From assembly GCF_048128805.1 (NCBI RefSeq), contig NC_136016.1, forward strand, positions 9,022,001-9,086,000: a stretch of DNA of 64,000 nucleotides, given 5' to 3'. The notes beneath the pieces were generated by a model. That model ran no database searches. It was given only the letters and a program-made list of their open reading frames with translations, and was not told the origin of the DNA. The DNA is from Centroberyx gerrardi. Taxonomy: Eukaryota > Chordata > Actinopteri > Beryciformes > Berycidae. The translations under genes and the position numbers were made by a program. Positions 12,879 to 23,859 of this stretch are shown here, in pieces. Positions within the stretch are counted from its first letter, which is position 1. Each line of letters opens with the position of its first letter.

Positions 12879-15800
12879 AGAGTGTCTATTTGTGTGCAGA
12901 ATCTGGCTCGGTATTTTGCTACAGGCTGCTCTGACTCACAGTGCTCAGTTTCGTTTTGATGTTTGGTGTCTGACTGTCTGTGCGTGTGTGTGTGTGTGTG
13001 TGTGCATGCGTGCGTGCGTGCGTGCGTGTGCATGTGTGTGTATACCTCTGCTTGATGGGTAAGACTGATAGAAGAAACGTCGGGCTCAGCGGGGTGTCTG
13101 ATTGGATATCGAGAATCAGCTGACCCAGACAGATCTACAAGCCTTCTGAACATCTCTCCCTCTCTCCCACCCTCCCTCCTTCTTGCTCTCTCTCTTTTTC
13201 CCCAATCTCTCCCTCCCTCCCTCCCTCCATATCTTTCACATCTATTTCTCCCTCTTGCCTTTCTTTCTCTCACTCCCCATCATTTGGAGTTACTTGCTCC
13301 CTCCTCACTTGCTCATTTTTTCCTCTCTCTCTCTCCTTTGCTATCTCTCCCTCCATATCTTTCCATATTTACCCGTCGCCTGCCCTCCCCTCCCTCACTC
13401 TCCCTCCCTCCCTCCCTCCCTCTCTCTCTCTCTGTGGTTGAGCTCCAGTGATAGGCTCTTAATGCAGGCGGTGTATGAGTCTATCTCACCATCTGCAGTA
13501 GTGGAGCTAGCTGCTCTTCTCTCTCGTCAGGATCGCTTCACCAGCGTGCCAACTTCTACCTAATTTGGTGTATGTGTGTGTGTGTGTGTGTGTGTTGGGT
13601 ACGTGTGTAAATGCATAGAAATAGACCAATGGAGGAGTTTTGCCAGTTATAGAGCAGTGTGTGTGTGCATGTGTGTGTGATTTCCAGTTGTGAAAGTATC
13701 AGACAAGGCGGTGAATCTTCAGCGAGAGTGTGTGTGAAAAGAGTGCACCTATGTGTGAACTAGGCAGTCAGGGAGGCATGGATGGTCGTTGGCACTGTTC
13801 GGCTGCTCAGGTAGAGATTTTACTCTTTCAGCATGCAGACATCTCTCTGTCTCTCTCTCTTTCTCTTTTTCTGTCTTCTTTGTTTCTTTTCTTTCTTTCT
13901 GTCACTCTCTTTCTCTCTCCATCTTTGTCGATCTGTGTCCGTAGGCATGTCAGCATGCTCTGTTGCTAGACAATGAAAAGACTTGCAAAGAAGAGGAGAA
14001 CAGGGAGGGAGAGAAGGATGGTGAGATGTAGGGTGGTTGGAGGAAGGAAAAGGGAGGATTCTAGGATATATTTCTCTTCAGGGAGATCTCAATACATTGT
14101 CTGACTTTGGACTGGTTTATTGATGTGCTTGTAGTTTTGTTTGGCATGCCTCTAGTTTTCCCCTTGTTCAATGTCTCCCGTGTGATAGGTGGATCAATAG
14201 TCCGATTGACACCTTCCCTGTTGAATGGAGCGGTCAGCTGACAAGATGATGTCACAGATCAGAGGAGGAGCCTGGTTAAATTTACTTATCTGTTGTTGTT
14301 TTTCTTTTTTTTTTCTTCTTTTTTTTTCAGCTCAAATCAGGACACCCAACAGGTTCCTGTGGATGACACATAGGTGTCTTTGGATCAATAATCAAGCAGG
14401 GTGGCTCGGCACTGATCTGTGACAGATGTCAGGGGTGATGTGTTTTCTACCGGCTGATTGGCTCTTGTGCTATTTGGATCCTGGCAAAGGCACAGAGGTT
14501 TATTGACTGGCTGGGCTCCAGTGGCTAAACTCACCCCAGCAGCATTTGACAGTCCAGTGGGCAGAACTGATTGGAAAGGCAGTGGAGGAAAGAGAAAGAG
14601 TCAGGCACCAGTAGCCTACTGTATGTTCCAGGCCAAACTAAACCACAGTAGACCTGTCAAGAGCGAACCAGACCACACCACACCATACCAGGCAAGTCCA
14701 GGCTTCTTTAGCTGAATTGGGATTAGCACTGGTTGCCGAGTGCACCTCTAATCTTATATAATCCATAGTCTTATAAGGGCAAGATAGAGGAATAGAGAGA
14801 ACAAGGAAAGAGAATAGAGCTTAATGAATGCCACTTTGAAATATTGCCCACAGGTTTCAGCGAAGGCATCATCAAACACTTAGCACTCTGATTTGGTTCT
14901 AATTCTGTGCCGGTCTGGTTGTAATCTGCCTCTAGACCTCTTCTTTTTTAGCTCTGCCGCTCTCTCCCCTCTCCTTTATTCTGTGGGTTAGTAACAACTA
15001 CTGCAATGCATCACAATCCAATTTTAATTTAGTGCTGGCACTGAGCGCCCAGCGTAGTTAAAACACACACACGCGCACGCTGACACACACAATCATATCT
15101 CTCATGCTGAAGCATCAGGGCGGCCGATGTTTAACAGTAGCTCATGAATATGCGGAGCACATTAGCACCGTGTTAAGTAAAGACCGCAGCACTTTGAAGT
15201 CCTCCTCCTATCTTGTCTTCTTTTCTCTTTCTTTCTCCCCAATCACTTCTTCCTTAATTCCTTTTTATCTATCCATCTATCTTTCCCTCCCTCCTCTTTC
15301 CCCACTCTGGCTGGAATGGTAAATCGATGCACAGGTCCCCACTGAGCGCGCACACTCCCTTTTTATTCCCCATCATTTTTAACAGCCTGAACTTAGAGTT
15401 GCCATGGCAACAGGAGGAGCAGGGATGGAGTGGAGAAAGGGCGCCTTTTCCATACAGAAGGAAGGGAGGCAGAGAGAGAGAGGAGGAGATAGAGTTGTTG
15501 AGATAATAGTGGGTTGTGGTAGGTTAGATGTTGAATAAGAGTGGGTATTGACATGAGGCCTATGGAGAGGGGTTAAATGAAAGAGGTTTGATTAACTATC
15601 GAGTGACTGACTTACCCATCTTCCCCTTGGCAGCGCTCGAATTCTGGAATTCTTGATGAAAACTGGAGAAAAACTCCCGCTTTTCATCTTCCTCTTCGGC
15701 CTCACAGCGCGCATAGGCTACAACCGCAGCACTCCTACACACGTACACACACACACACACTAGCCCAGATCACTCAGTCAATATCAGATGGAGAGAACAG

Positions 15801-16368
15801 ATAGAGGGAAAGAGGGAGGTGCAGAAGATAGGAATGCCAGAGGAGAAAAAGACGGGGGAGGGTCAAGAGAGGAGGAGAAGATAACGGTGGCCGTCCCTTG
15901 TGGTTTAAAACACAGCTGGGAACCTATACCTTTCTCCTCCTCCTTTCTCCTCCTCCTCTCTTTCTCTCTCACTGTAATGCTGGCTGCTTGCCATTGCTGG
16001 GGGCAGTAGCAGGCAAAGTGTCTGTGGCGATTTGGGAAGTGGGCGGGCGGTGGACTGGTGCTGTGTGCTCACATGTAGAAAATAAACAGGAATCAAAGCG
16101 TTCGCCATGGTGTCGATTACTGGTCATTATGGAGCCCTGGAGGTAGTGGTGTGAAGCAGCGAGTGTATCTCTTCTCACAGCGCCTCTCCATCACATACCA
16201 TGTGTCTATCTTTGAGTGTGTGTGTGTTTCATATTCCTAATTTCTCTCCTCCTTTCTCTCTAGTCGACAGACGACCTGCTGGTGGCATCGGCTGAGTGTC
16301 CCAGCGATGATGAGGACATCGACCCCTGTGACCCCAGCTCAGGTTAGTCCCCCCACCTCCCCCCCCCC

Positions 16369-16399
<31 letters not shown>

Positions 16400-17392
16400 T
16401 TCCTTAGGGCTCTTTCCATTTGTGTCCCCCACACTCTGCAAAACACTCACCGTCTCTCATTTTTTCCTCTCTTTGCGTCACTACAATGAATTTTTCATTT
16501 CCACTTAGGTAGCCATTTCTGGTCTCAGGCATTACCTAACACTCCTAACTCTTTTTCTCCATCTCTGACTCCGTCCCTCTCCCTCACTTTCACCCCTTCT
16601 CCTCTCATTTTCCTACTCTTTTTATTCATCTTTCCTTTCCTTTCCTCTCCCTGTCCTTCTCCTCTCTCCCTCACCTCATCTCCATGCAGCCCACAGAATT
16701 GGGATGCAAATGATTTAACCAACCATCATTTAATACGATGTCATATATCACTGTACTGCAGCCCTTGCTGCCTGTGCATGTCATATAATGTTAAATGTGT
16801 GTAATATAATTTGATATAATGCGGCCCTGTGCTGTAGCCCTACCCGCAACAATGTGTAATATAATCTATTTGTATATTATGATAATAAGGAAATAGCTTT
16901 AGTCCTAACCTGCAGCTTCCCCCTAGCTGCATGTAGCATTATGCAAAAAACATGTAAAATAATGTATCATGATGATGCATTGTATCCCCTTGCTCCAGCC
17001 CTCCATCCACCACCTCGACATGCGTAACCCAGATTAATAATGTATGTGCTATAATTTAACATCATGTATCTCCCCCCCTTGCCCTCCCAGCCCGCCCTCC
17101 ACCGCCGGCGGTGACGGTGTTCCCGGGCCCCTCTGAGGTGGTGCGAGAGAGCAGCAGCACCACGGGCATGGTGGTGGGCATCGTGGCGGCCGCCGCCCTC
17201 TGCATCCTCATCCTGCTCTACGCCATGTACAAGTACCGCAACCGCGACGAGGGCTCGTACCACGTGGACGAGAGCCGCAACTACATCAGCAACTCAGCCA
17301 CGCAGCCCAACGGCAGCGCCAAGGACAAGCCGCTGGGCATCGCCAAGATCTCCAAGAACAAGAAGAACAAGGACAAGGAGTACTACGTCTGA
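69..17392 (+). CDS. nrxn1: Neurexin-1, 3' portion (LNS4 to C terminus), 12 coding exons
   Basis: Presynaptic adhesion receptor binding neuroligins, LRRTMs and cerebellins. The 5' part lies outside the window. Coding exons: 69-95, 3337-3459, 4083-4464, 4757-4947, 5161-5334, 6675-6794, 7630-7811, 7976-8147, 9129-9218, 10360-10670, 16264-16342, 17091-17392 (TGA 17390-17392). All junctions are GT-AG and phases agree, giving about 716 residues. Domain order: end of LNS4, LNS5 (from about 4265), EGF3 (6675-6794, residues [20 protein letters not shown]), LNS6 (7630-10500), Ser/Thr/Pro-rich stalk, one transmembrane helix ([20 protein letters not shown]) and a short tail ending KDKEYYV, a class II PDZ ligand for CASK/Mint. 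NRXN1 is chosen over NRXN2/3 from the EGF3 sequence and from fshr lying next to it. The gene is unusually compact: these exons span hundreds of kb in mammals. Which teleost co-orthologue (1a or 1b) this is was not settled. Confidence 0.97.
96..3336 (+). other. nrxn1: nrxn1 intron after SS3; microsatellite-rich, no exon seen
   Basis: About 3.2 kb with no recognisable exon. It holds (GT)n at about 139-165, 206-230 and 999-1059, (GA)n at about 574-594 and 623-662, a 25-base C run at 2446-2470 and (CT)n at about 3240-3302. Apparent ORFs here are readings of these simple repeats. An RFX X-box-like motif lies at 1339-1352. Confidence 0.7.
3780..4026. repeat. Degenerate ATTAGT tandem array
   Basis: A run of imperfect ATTAGT hexamers (with ATAGTA, GTTAGT and ATTAGC variants) spans roughly 245 bp and ends about 55 bp before the acceptor of the 4083 exon. 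It has no coding potential. Confidence 0.85.
4083..4464 (+). other. nrxn1: nrxn1 exon: end of LNS4 and first part of LNS5
   Basis: A 382-nt exon in phase with its neighbours. It begins by completing Gly-Gln-Met-Ala-Gly-Asp-His, runs through [16 protein letters not shown] (LNS4 end with its paired cysteines) and into LNS5, ending at the motif [16 protein letters not shown] content is clearly higher than in the flanking introns. The antisense ORF over it is a shadow. Confidence 0.95.
6675..6794 (+). other. nrxn1: nrxn1 EGF3 exon
   Basis: This 120-nt exon encodes the third EGF-like domain between LNS5 and LNS6. Six cysteines are visible (TTCQ, DSCS, GVCL, SCDC, PLCN). Acceptor tctccag; the donor gtgagt follows GAT-G. 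It is flanked by introns of 1.34 kb and 0.84 kb. Confidence 0.95.
6795..7629 (+). other. nrxn1: nrxn1 intron between EGF3 and LNS6; no beta-neurexin first exon seen
   Basis: In other vertebrates the beta promoter and the beta-specific first exon lie in the intron upstream of the first LNS6 exon. Here it is only 835 bp, AT-rich and without CpG density. No frame encodes a signal peptide followed by the His-rich and SVPIAIYRS-like sequence of beta-neurexin. Confidence 0.6.
9129..9218 (+). other. nrxn1: nrxn1 splice-site-4 (SS4) cassette exon, 90 nt
   Basis: Exactly 90 nt, encoding a 30-residue insert ([15 protein letters not shown]...LLDK) nearly identical to the mammalian SS4 insert in LNS6. 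Inclusion or skipping of SS4 controls binding to neuroligins, LRRTMs and cerebellins (established knowledge). Acceptor ttaaag, donor gtaaaa. The symmetrical phase allows clean skipping from 8147 to 10360. Confidence 0.95.
10671..16263 (+). other. nrxn1: nrxn1 5.6-kb intron, no exon seen
   Basis: The largest intron in the window portion of nrxn1. It contains (GT)n near 12083-12110, 12833-12880, 12982-13005 and 13570-13595, pyrimidine-rich stretches at about 13150-13440, and three X-box-like palindromes (11826, 12364, 15398). I found no coding or RNA gene in it. Confidence 0.6.
16264..16342 (+). other. nrxn1: nrxn1 stalk exon
   Basis: A 79-nt exon encoding [20 protein letters not shown], then PCDPSSG. 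It corresponds to the acidic, Cys-containing stalk of neurexin-1 next to splice site 5. The Ser-Gly at its end lies where neurexin stalks carry heparan sulfate in mammals; that role here is inferred. Confidence 0.93.
17091..17392 (+). other. nrxn1: nrxn1 terminal coding exon: transmembrane helix and cytoplasmic tail
   Basis: It encodes a Pro-rich juxtamembrane segment, [20 protein letters not shown]...[18 protein letters not shown], and a tail ending [12 protein letters not shown]. The transmembrane segment and the 4.1/PDZ-binding tail are almost invariant relative to mammals. The variable part reads [20 protein letters not shown]. Stop TGA at 17390-17392. Confidence 0.97.
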
Positions 17393-17638
17393 GGCGGGAG
17401 GGTCCAACATGCAGACATATACGCATACACCTTTATATATAACGGTATATGTACATACATAGATATACTCTCGAAAAAAAATACACACACGCACACTGAC
17501 ATAGACATGCTGACGTTAATGTTTACTCTCCGATACTCACACTTGCACACATGCTGGCAAGCACAAACACACATGTACACAGTCAAACACACACACACCA
17601 ACACAGAAGCATAAACACACTTTCAAGCACAAACATAC

Positions 17639-17669
<31 letters not shown>

Positions 17670-19848
17670 GACTGGCCCAAGGGCATGGACCCACGTTGTA
17701 CAGTATTAACCAATGAGCAAAGTCTCTGTGAGAGGCTTGTTTTATGAACACATACACCAGTACAAATGATATAGAAAGCACCAGTTCAATTCCCAGTTAA
17801 GAACCAGTAAGGGGCCAGCCAGGAGAAATGACCAGTCACTCCCCTGCCGCAGTAGGAACTCTCATGTTGGACTCAGAGAGGTCGGGGAAGACTTAAAATG
17901 AAGCACACAGCAGGCTTGTGTTCAGTGTTAAAGTGAGAGAGAGAGAGCACCAGAACAAAGACGATGAAAAAGCACCAAGATCAACACCAAGTGTCTCTTC
18001 CAAGCCTCTCGGCCTTCCTCTCCGTTAGCGGCCGGGACTCGAGACGAAGCACTGAGGATGCTGAGGAAAGAAGCACACCGACGGTCCAAGCGTAACCCCA
18101 AGCAACGGGACGGGAAATCAGGGTGTAGCCATAGACACGCAGTGAATTACGATGGGGCAGGCTGGCGCAGTTAAAATGAGTTGTGTGATGTTCTGCGAGT
18201 GTTGCTCTGCGCGTTACGCCGCAGGGCCGATGTTGTTTTACGACGCCCTATAAATCACAAAGGCGGAATCAGCGGAAAACTGAGCGATATTTTCCTGGAG
18301 AGGAAACTTGAGACTTCAGATGCTACCTACAGACACCAGTCATGCATGACTGTGGTGTCACACACACACACACACGCACACACACAAATATGCAGACACA
18401 CATACCTACAAGGCTAGATACCCACCATATCTTCATAACTGACATTGAAGATCTTGATTATACAAAAGGACGATGGTGAAAAAGACAACGACCATTATGA
18501 TTATTGTTATGGCGATGATAATGATGAATATGAAGAACATTTGGGCAGTATAGACTCTTTGGGGAGGGCGGGAGGGGGGGGACTTATTGCACGTGAATTA
18601 TCTTACTCCATGTGATTTATACCGAGTTGAAACTCCAGAGGTTCTGCCTCTACGCACCGCCATCATAAACTTACCACCTTGGCTTGAAGTATTCCTGTAT
18701 ACACACTTAAAATGGTTTTCAGTCCGTGGGATTCAAAAATGATTTAACATATAGATGGACTCTCAGTTTAAATCCTCATTGACAAAGTGTGACCATCTCG
18801 AGTGTGCTGCATGCCTGAGTCTCTGAGCCGTGCTGTGGAATGTCCCACTGAGTCCAGAGGTGGTAGGTTTGTTGGTGGGGGGGGTGCGGGTTGCAGCGTA
18901 ACCCTGGTGCAGTGACTGGATGTGTGCTCCCGCCGCAGGCCACGCCCTGTTTTCTAGCCTGATGTCCTATAGACCACGCCCACTATACCTGCTCTAACCA
19001 ACCACCTTTTATAGCAAAATCCAACCGAGGAAAAGAATCAAAAACAGAACAAAGTAAATGTTACCATGTGTTGCTGATAGATAGAAAAGTCCAGTTCATG
19101 ATGCCATTGGCTATATGAGGATTTCTGTTGCTTCGATTTTGTTGCCCCTCCCTTTTCTCTCTTTCTCTCTTTCTCTTTGCGTCCTTTGTCTTCACGCCAT
19201 TGGTTGATTGATCCGTCTATACTCATGACATGACCGATCCCAGACAGACTGAAGGGTTTCCGATGGGCTGTGTTGGGGTTTGTGAGTTTATGGACTTTTG
19301 TAGTATTTGAGCCCTCTACTCTCTGCTACGACCAAGCCTGCTCTACAAATTGAACCCACATGAAATATCTATAAATACTGTGCCATGGACAAGCCCCATC
19401 CAGGTCGTCCAAGCAATGCCACCAACCAATCAGATGCATGCAAATCAGAACAGGGCAGGCAAGGATACAAATGGACTATGTATGGAATCTCAAAGTATAA
19501 TGGCAAGATTAACTTCATGTATTCCCTCGCTCTCCCTATCCTTAACTGTGTCCCTCCTCTCTCTTGCTTTCCCCTTGTTTAGTTTCTCTCCCCATCTGCC
19601 AAACAATCCTTCCCTGTGTCTATCTTTCTTCCTTTTCCCTCTATCTCTGTTGTGTTGCCATTCGAAACAAAAGGAGGCGTCTGAACCAATGGGATTCTAC
19701 ATCTAGGTGTTCATTAACCATGTTTATTTTCTATATGTACAATTTTTCTACAGTATTTACTTTTATTTTTATTGTTACAGTTCTTTGATGAACATAAAGT
19801 GGAAATTTATTATGAAAAATAGTTTTGAAGATCTAATGAGTAAATAAA
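17393..19848 (+). other. nrxn1: Putative nrxn1 3'UTR
   Basis: About 2.45 kb without coding exons downstream of the nrxn1 stop. It contains (CA)n at about 17636-17670 and 18359-18385. The 3' end is placed at the first convincing poly(A) signal (AATAAA at 19843). The length is an inference and no transcript evidence is available. Confidence 0.5.
19843..19848 (+). terminator. nrxn1: Candidate poly(A) signal AATAAA for nrxn1
   Basis: AATAAA in an AT-rich context, followed about 25 bp later by the GT-rich stretch gtgtgcgttgttgtttgtg, the usual downstream element. It is the best candidate between the nrxn1 stop and the next gene. Confidence 0.5.
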
Positions 19849-21220
19849 ATATTACCCAAGTGAAATGAGCCCAGTGTGCGTTGTTGTTTGTGTTTGTTTC
19901 TGCTCCCCTCTGCTGGTGGACGTCAGTACTGCGTCTGTCTGCAGCGCCTGTAGCCATGAGAGCACATCAGTAGAAGTAGGACGCACCAGCAGCAACCTGC
20001 TCTGTGTTAGTAAGTACATCTTGACTATCTGCTTCTGAGTAAAGATCTCACAGTATCCGCAGCCCTTCCCTTCCCTTTCACCTCTTGCCTCATCAAAGTG
20101 AGCACAGCAGCACCTTTTCTTCCCAAGTCCCTCTCCCCACTCTAACTGGGACAGCAGACACACATAAATACCCTCTCGCCCGTACCGCAGGCACACACAC
20201 CGAGCGAGGCTTTGAAGTATGACTCAGTGCAGCGAACGGAATAAGTCTCTGCAGGATTGCTGTTTGCTGGATGAAAAGATCCCCGAGACTGCAGAGTTGA
20301 AGCCGGCCTCCTCAGGTGAGAGGAGCTGCAAGGACCCACTGTTTCAACAAACACCTCCCTATAGTCTCACTATCTCTCTCTCTCTCTCACTCACTCTATC
20401 TGCCTGTCTGCCCCATCGCTTCCCTCTCTTCCTCAACCTCACCTCATCCTCTCATTTTCTTCTTTCTTTCTGTTTCTTTCTTGCTTTTTCTGTCTTTCTG
20501 TCTGTCTCTCTCTCCAGACCAGGGATGAAGAATTTGTTTGCTGCACGCACTCTGCTCAACAGAAGGCTTCTGTTAGGCTGTTGCCATCTGCCACTGCGCT
20601 GTCCTTGACCACAGCCAGCGAGCACAGAGACAGAGATACAGCCCTGCTATATTTATTAGGACAGAAATAAGAAACAACCGCACCGCTCACCGGCGGGCAA
20701 TCAGTTACCTCATCAACATACACCGGGGTCTTCAACATTTACAGGTTAAAAAAAGAAATATAGGCACCGAGCACAGTGAATGAAGATAGTGTTCAAACTT
20801 CTTATTTTTTTCATCCATACCCCCCCTGCACACAGCAGAGGACACAGACACAGATTTACAACAAAACAGCAACACTCAGATTAATCTACAAGTTCGTATC
20901 ATGTATCAGCACACCGATGCCGTGAATCTTCCTCCTCCTCTGCCCTTCATCGCCTCTCCTTTGTCTCTGCACCTGCACTCATCTGTCTAACTGTCTGTCT
21001 GTCTCTCTCTCTCTCTGTCCTTCTGTCTCTCTTCCTCGCCTTGTGTGTGTAAACAAAACTGTGGGAGAGTGTGTGCGTGTGTGCGTGTGTGCGTGTGTGC
21101 GTGTGTGCGTGTGTGCGTGTGCCATGTTAGGAGCTCAAGGCTGCAGTTTTCTTCCTGCGGAGGAATAAATCACAAAGACTTCCATTCCTCCACATCAAGT
21201 TCCCACAGCGCTGCACACAC

Positions 21221-21272
<52 letters not shown>

Positions 21273-21404
21273 TCATAACTGTGTATCAATGCAAGAGATA
21301 AGAATAAGTGTGGAGAAGAACGAAGATGCACAAAGGAGAAAATGAGCAAAAATCATTGTTTGTTACATAAGTTGAAGTGTGTGTGTGTGTGTGTGTGTGT
21401 GTGA

Positions 21405-21476
<72 letters not shown>

Positions 21477-21835
21477 AGCGTCCTTGCATGTAAGGGAACA
21501 TTATGTCCATTTCTATGACATTGTACCCATACTGTACCCAACACAAATATGAGACAGGAGACAAAACAGATTCACTGCTGTTCCTTTTTATTCCACCTCT
21601 AACTCACACTGTGACCTCTTCCTCATCAAGCTGTACCAATTATCTGCAATGATAAGCATGTAGCTGAGCCTGCATTCACACAGGAAAAGGAGAATCTGGC
21701 TTTTAACTGTTGTGCAGCTCTGATTATCTTATTAATACTTAATACATCTCATTAATAAGACATAATTGTCTAAACAAGGAGACACTGCTTTGGAACTGAT
21801 TTTCGCTGTCATGGTTGAAAGGGGTTCTGTATGTG
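19849..21835. other. Intergenic nrxn1-fshr, first part: microsatellites only
   Basis: No gene found. Main content is (CT)n tracts near 20370-20520 and 20990-21030, (GTGTGC)n near 21065-21120, (CA)n at about 21214-21269 and a long (GT)n at about 21378-21472. Apparent ORFs with Thr-His or Val-Cys runs are these repeats. Confidence 0.6.
21378..21472. repeat. Long (GT)n microsatellite in the nrxn1-fshr interval
   Basis: Roughly 45 GT units with three interruptions (GAGT, GC). It is the longest dinucleotide repeat in the window, with a (CA)n counterpart at 21214-21269. Confidence 0.9.
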
Positions 21836-21840
21836 TGATG

Positions 21841-22413
21841 TGTCACGGTTGTGGCCGTACTCCCTGTGTTCCCAGTGTTTCCCCCTGTCTGTCTCTCTCT
21901 ATGTTTTGTTTGTGTCTTGGCGTGGGCGTGGTCTCCCTACCTCCTGCCCCTGGCTGCCGGTTCAGCTCGTTCCACACACCAGTCTGCTATCAGCTCATTT
22001 CCAGTCTGCTCACCTGCTGTTCATCATCTCATCGGCCACAGTATATCTACCCCGGCTCTTCATCCACTCATCGCCAGATTGTCGACTCAGTTCACTCTGT
22101 TAGTCACCTTCTAGCCGTTTAGTCTGTTTGCAGTCCCGTCCTGCATTTTACCTAGACTCACTCTTGCCTCTTTGTCCAGATCCCGTCCTGACTCCTGCCG
22201 CCTGCTCCAGCTCTGGAAACCTGTCAGCCCTTCATCCACTCTGCCGCCTTGTCAGTCTGCTGTCAAGCCTGGACTCCTCCACTCTCCAGGCCTGCTGTCA
22301 AGCCCGGACTCGTCCTCTTACCCTACCCTCAAATAAATCTTTATGTGAACTGTCCTGCTGCCTCCTCGTGTTGTGTCTCTGCCTTAGAGTCCGCCAACCT
22401 TAAACCTGTGACA
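21841..22413. mobile_element. Solo LTR of an LTR retrotransposon, 573 bp, 5-bp target duplication
   Basis: The ends are TGTCACGG and CTGTGACA, with perfect 6-bp inverted termini TGTCAC/GTGACA and canonical TG...CA. It is flanked by identical TGATG at 21836-21840 and 22414-22418. Near the 3' end is AATAAA (about 22331), then a TG-rich stretch, as in a U3-R-U5 layout. The CT-rich composition resembles teleost Gypsy-type LTRs, but the family is inferred. No internal gag/pol region is present, so this is a recombined single LTR about 1.2 kb upstream of the fshr start. Confidence 0.85.
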
Positions 22414-23235
22414 TGATGTCTGCATGAGGTTAGTTTCACTTCATAAACAGGAGAGATGAGATAGTTTCCACTGCATGATGAGTGTATTATTAATAACTAG
22501 GCTTGAAAACACATTTTGGTGGACAGAAATACTGTGATTTCTGCATCCTAAACTAAAAATCCCCAAATTTTAAAAATGTTGATAATTATTTTTCATCGTT
22601 AGTTGATTGGAGAATCACCTAGAAACTAATAAAACATCATTTAATACTGATAATGACTAATTCTAAATATATACTGAAAGCTGCTCTATGTACTGTTGCA
22701 TTAGTGAGGAGACTAAACTAGGACAAACATGTCTTGAAAACAAAGTGAAAGTTGGAAATAAAGTTAAAACATAAATTACTGTAAGTCACATGACTATTAA
22801 GAACGGTCTCATGTGCAATTCCCCATTAATGCTGCATCCTCTATCTTTAGAACAACATAAGGGAGTGTGGAGGTAGAATTAGAAGAGTACAAGAAGCACA
22901 CACACACACACACATCTGTTCTGCATTCTGCGTGTGTGGCTTCTTTTCGTGGCCTCTATTTTGGTTTAATGGTTGTTATTACTTCCACTTCTTTGCTTGC
23001 TTTCTATATTATTCTCAGCGTCTGTGTAAAGTGTTTTGGGACGCGTCTGTGTAAAAAACAAATTTGATTGGACCTGAAGGAGAAATTCCGAGGGGTCAAA
23101 GGGCAACGAATGAAAAGTGGGAGTAGATTTTAGAACAGGCTGTAGCGTGTAATTTGAAAGGCGAAAACAGAAAAGCGTGTTTATCATATCGTCCTATCAA
23201 GGTCTATGCTATGCTGTGGTGATTCTTAGTCCAAT

Positions 23236-23270
<35 letters not shown>

Positions 23271-23618
23271 CCCCACAGAGACCTCCTATCTCACACACCC
23301 TCAAAGCTTTACACACGCCTCCACATTCGCCATTACATGGCAGAAAGAACCAAGACTCTCTCGTTCCTCCCCCCCTCTCTCTCTCTCTCTCTCGGACCCG
23401 GCAGTGAACTGTGAGCAGACAGATGGACGAAAGAACAGACGCGCTCCTATGAAATGAGAAGCCAGTTCTCTGCCGGAAGGCCCGCGCACATGTAAAACAC
23501 CACCGAGGAAGAGAAAAGAAAGGAGAATAGACGCCAAAAAAAAACAGGTGTGAGAGGAGAAAAGAGAGTTAGGAATAAGTTCCTGGTACGAACTGAGGAA
23601 AGAGGGCACAGGCTGTTA

Positions 23619-23806
23619 ATGATGATGATGATGATGGTGATGATGTGGGTGATGGTGATGATGAAGATTGTGCCGGACACAGCAGCCTTGGTGCCTGGAG
23701 CTGAGGTGAAGGTTGAGTCCTGTTCGGCCAACAGAAGCTCCTACCACTGTCTGGGCAGCAGGGTCACAGAAATGCCCTCCGACATCCCCAGCAACACCAA
23801 GTACCT
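23619..23806 (+). other. fshr: fshr exon 1: poly-Met signal peptide and N-terminal Cys region
   Basis: The frame opens with six consecutive ATG codons, then GTG ATG ATG TGG GTG ATG GTG ATG ATG AAG. The signal peptide [18 protein letters not shown] is thus encoded by an (ATG)n microsatellite. The first ATG (23619) is taken as the start; the frame is open further upstream but contains no earlier ATG. The mature part carries [18 protein letters not shown]. The donor gtgagt runs straight into (AC)n. Confidence 0.85.
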
Positions 23807-23809
23807 GTG

Positions 23810-23859
<50 letters not shown>

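Noticed and set aside
12677..13273. 198-codon minus-strand ORF with His/Thr repeats
   Set aside because: Translation of (CA)n and CT-rich intronic DNA in nrxn1.
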